From Metridium senile (taxonomy: Eukaryota > Cnidaria > Anthozoa > Actiniaria > Metridiidae): a stretch of 64,000 nt of DNA. The translations under genes and the position numbers were made by a program. Location of the stretch: positions 6,296,394 to 6,360,393 of the forward strand of contig OX459101.1 of NCBI GenBank assembly GCA_949775045.1. Reading direction: 5' to 3'. Positions 62,634-64,000 of this stretch are shown here, in pieces; the stretch's first letter is position 1; each line of letters starts with the position of its first letter. Below the pieces are notes generated by a model, which did not search any database, was not told where the DNA came from, and worked only from the letters and a program-made list of their open reading frames with translations.

Positions 62634-64000
62634 CTGGAAACCAAACAAAGGAATAATTTAATCATCATAAATAATAATAACCATAACATTAAACTTTTAA
62701 TAATACACTTTAAACATTTGTCTTATATATAAGAATTTTGAATCCATATAATCCCTGTTTTTGATAAGCTGTATATATTCCCTCTATTCCCCAACGACCA
62801 ACCAAAAAAACAGTTTCTTCCCATTTCTGTTCAATTTGTCCCATTCCCTTTCCATTTTTTCGAATCCATCCTGATTCTCACTATTCATTTCATCCTTCTG
62901 TCCTTATTTCATTCCACATGTAACGTGATGTCTCTCCTCATTCCTCCTCGGCCAAATCCTTACTAGATCCTTACTGTTTGCAGTCTAACTTCACATAACC
63001 TGTTTTCATATTTTTTTCTATTTCTTTTTGGGAAACTTTTGTGAAATAAAGTGTATATTAAGATGTAGTATATTCTATTTAAATATAGCTAATTAAATTA
63101 ATGATATCTTTGCAATAAGCAAAAAGCCTGAGAATCGAAAGGAGTCATTGGACTTTGCCTAAACCTAGCCTCCTCAGCAAGCATTTTCGTTGGGCTTCCT
63201 TTTGTTACGCTTTTTTTTCTCCCCTGCACCCCTCCCCTCTCGTGTCTATTTTTTGTATCTTCGTTCTCAGAATCCTACAGGCAAATGCCCATGAAGGAGG
63301 CTAGACTAAACCGTATTTGTTTTCTGTTTTCCTTGAGCAACATTTGCAAATGGATGTTGAATGTTTCCCTCGCGTCACTACCGCACTGTGATACCTCCAT
63401 GGAATATCCCATCCCATGATTCCTTTCGGTCTCCAGATTAGGCTCAATGCCTTTTTAGCGACAATGTTAATTGGTATAGCTATAAAGAAATAAATACTGA
63501 TACATGCCTAAGTGAATTTGGTCCTATGTTTTTTCAAACAAAGTTATTTTTTAATAAGGGGGCTTTTCTCAGCATCTTTAGGTTCATCAACTGAGGCCAT
63601 TAGTCTAGAGGGCCGTGGCCCAACATAACTTAGCAATACTGGTAAAAACACTAAGCCGTGGAGAGCCCCAAATAGAACCATCCCAACGTACATTCTGAAG
63701 TAAAATACCTGAGGACAAGAGCAATTAACAATGGACATTTGCATTCGCATTATACTTGTCAAACAAAAGACTAAGGGAGGGGTGGGTGATGTAGATAATG
63801 TGTAATGGATGGAAAATAATTTGATCAATGAATGCAAGTGTCCACTGGACTACTGATCTAAGCAGTAGTCATTTTTTTATTAATTATGGCAATAAGATGT
63901 AATGTATATGTCATGTAATCCCATGTTACACAATGTCTCATCTGATGTTATGTCATGTTAAACACTCATGTATAAATGTCATGTCATGTTACAAAATGTC
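62433..64000 (-). CDS. NPC1: NPC1-like sterol transporter gene, C-terminal part only
   Basis: Two terminal coding exons are seen (63544-63708 and 62433-62633); all earlier exons lie right of the window. Each encodes the last transmembrane segment of the NPC1 family ([31 protein letters not shown]) and its own cytosolic tail and stop. NPC1 exports cholesterol from late endosomes/lysosomes with NPC2. Fewer than 950 bp lie between the two exons and hold no other NPC1 exon, so they are alternative last exons rather than two complete genes, unless one is a relic. Confidence 0.85.
63168..63303. mobile_element. Foldback MITE between the two NPC1-like terminal exons
   Basis: TAGCCTCCTCAGCAAGCATT and AATGCCCATGAAGGAGGCTA-like arms, with a C/T-rich centre. 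Confidence 0.65.
63544..63708 (-). CDS. NPC1: NPC1-like proximal terminal exon
   Basis: 55 codons including stop, entered in phase 0 from TGTCCTCAG. The tail is shorter: [16 protein letters not shown], where EKSPLI again fits [DE]xxxL[LI]. The membrane segment matches the distal exon at protein level, with many silent differences at DNA level. Confidence 0.88.
   Translation of the reverse strand, partial: VFYFRMYVGMVLFGALHGLVFLPVLLSYVGPRPSRLMASVDEPKDAEKSPLIKK
63890..64000. repeat. Degenerate ATGTCATGTTAC repeat
   Basis: ATGTCATGT and CATGTTACA words recur up to the window edge. Intronic to the NPC1-like gene. Confidence 0.6.

Overview
The window is animal nuclear DNA, AT-rich, intron-rich and full of repeats. 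I infer a cnidarian, probably an anthozoan. The grounds are a macin-type antimicrobial peptide gene, an intronless orphan rhodopsin-class GPCR, Penelope-like/hammerhead ribozyme repeats, and a dense load of foldback MITEs and trinucleotide/tetranucleotide tracts. The species cannot be named from the sequence. No prokaryotic or viral gene organisation is visible.

Layout. (1) About 1-14.75 kb, minus strand: most of an OXR1/NCOA7-like gene. Seven coding exons encode an N-terminal segment, a LysM domain, a GRAM-like segment and an acidic/Ser-rich linker. The TLDc end lies off the left edge and the first exon was not found. (2) 15-26 kb: gene-poor. It holds one intact intronless GPCR (18,304-19,374, plus), a LINE tail, long ATT tracts, a threefold tandem duplication of a 935-bp unit (22,113-24,783) and a large GAT-rich minisatellite. 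(3) 26.57-53.09 kb, minus strand: a 27-coding-exon gene for a protein of about 1,200 residues with two LOTUS/OST-HTH domains and four extended Tudor domains (TDRD7-like, germ-granule/piRNA class). Its introns are packed with MITEs, SINEs, satellites and a Helentron-like element. (4) 53.68-57.51 kb, plus strand: a complete six-exon RPS8 gene (211 aa), head-to-head with the Tudor gene across roughly 0.6 kb. (5) 58,090-58,389, minus: a single-coding-exon macin antimicrobial peptide precursor, tail-to-tail with RPS8. (6) 60.93-61.90 kb: a 47-bp minisatellite. (7) 62.43 kb to the right edge, minus: the 3' end of an NPC1-like gene with two consecutive, divergent but protein-conserved copies of the terminal coding exon.

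Most of the sequence is non-coding and repeat-derived. Target-site logic can be read directly in many insertions: TA, TTA, TTAA, 4-bp, 5-bp and 8-bp duplications, and several nested events. The most striking repeat carries a minimal type-I hammerhead ribozyme fold (for example 7,813-7,852) next to Penelope-like GIY-YIG debris elsewhere in the window. The genes do not form a pathway; they are independent neighbours. The only likely functional coupling is the shared promoter interval of RPS8 and the Tudor/LOTUS gene.

Limits: exon borders were placed by eye from splice consensus and reading-frame continuity. One junction in the Tudor gene (exon 14 to 15) does not keep phase. TE family names are inferred from termini and target-site duplications, not from database matches.
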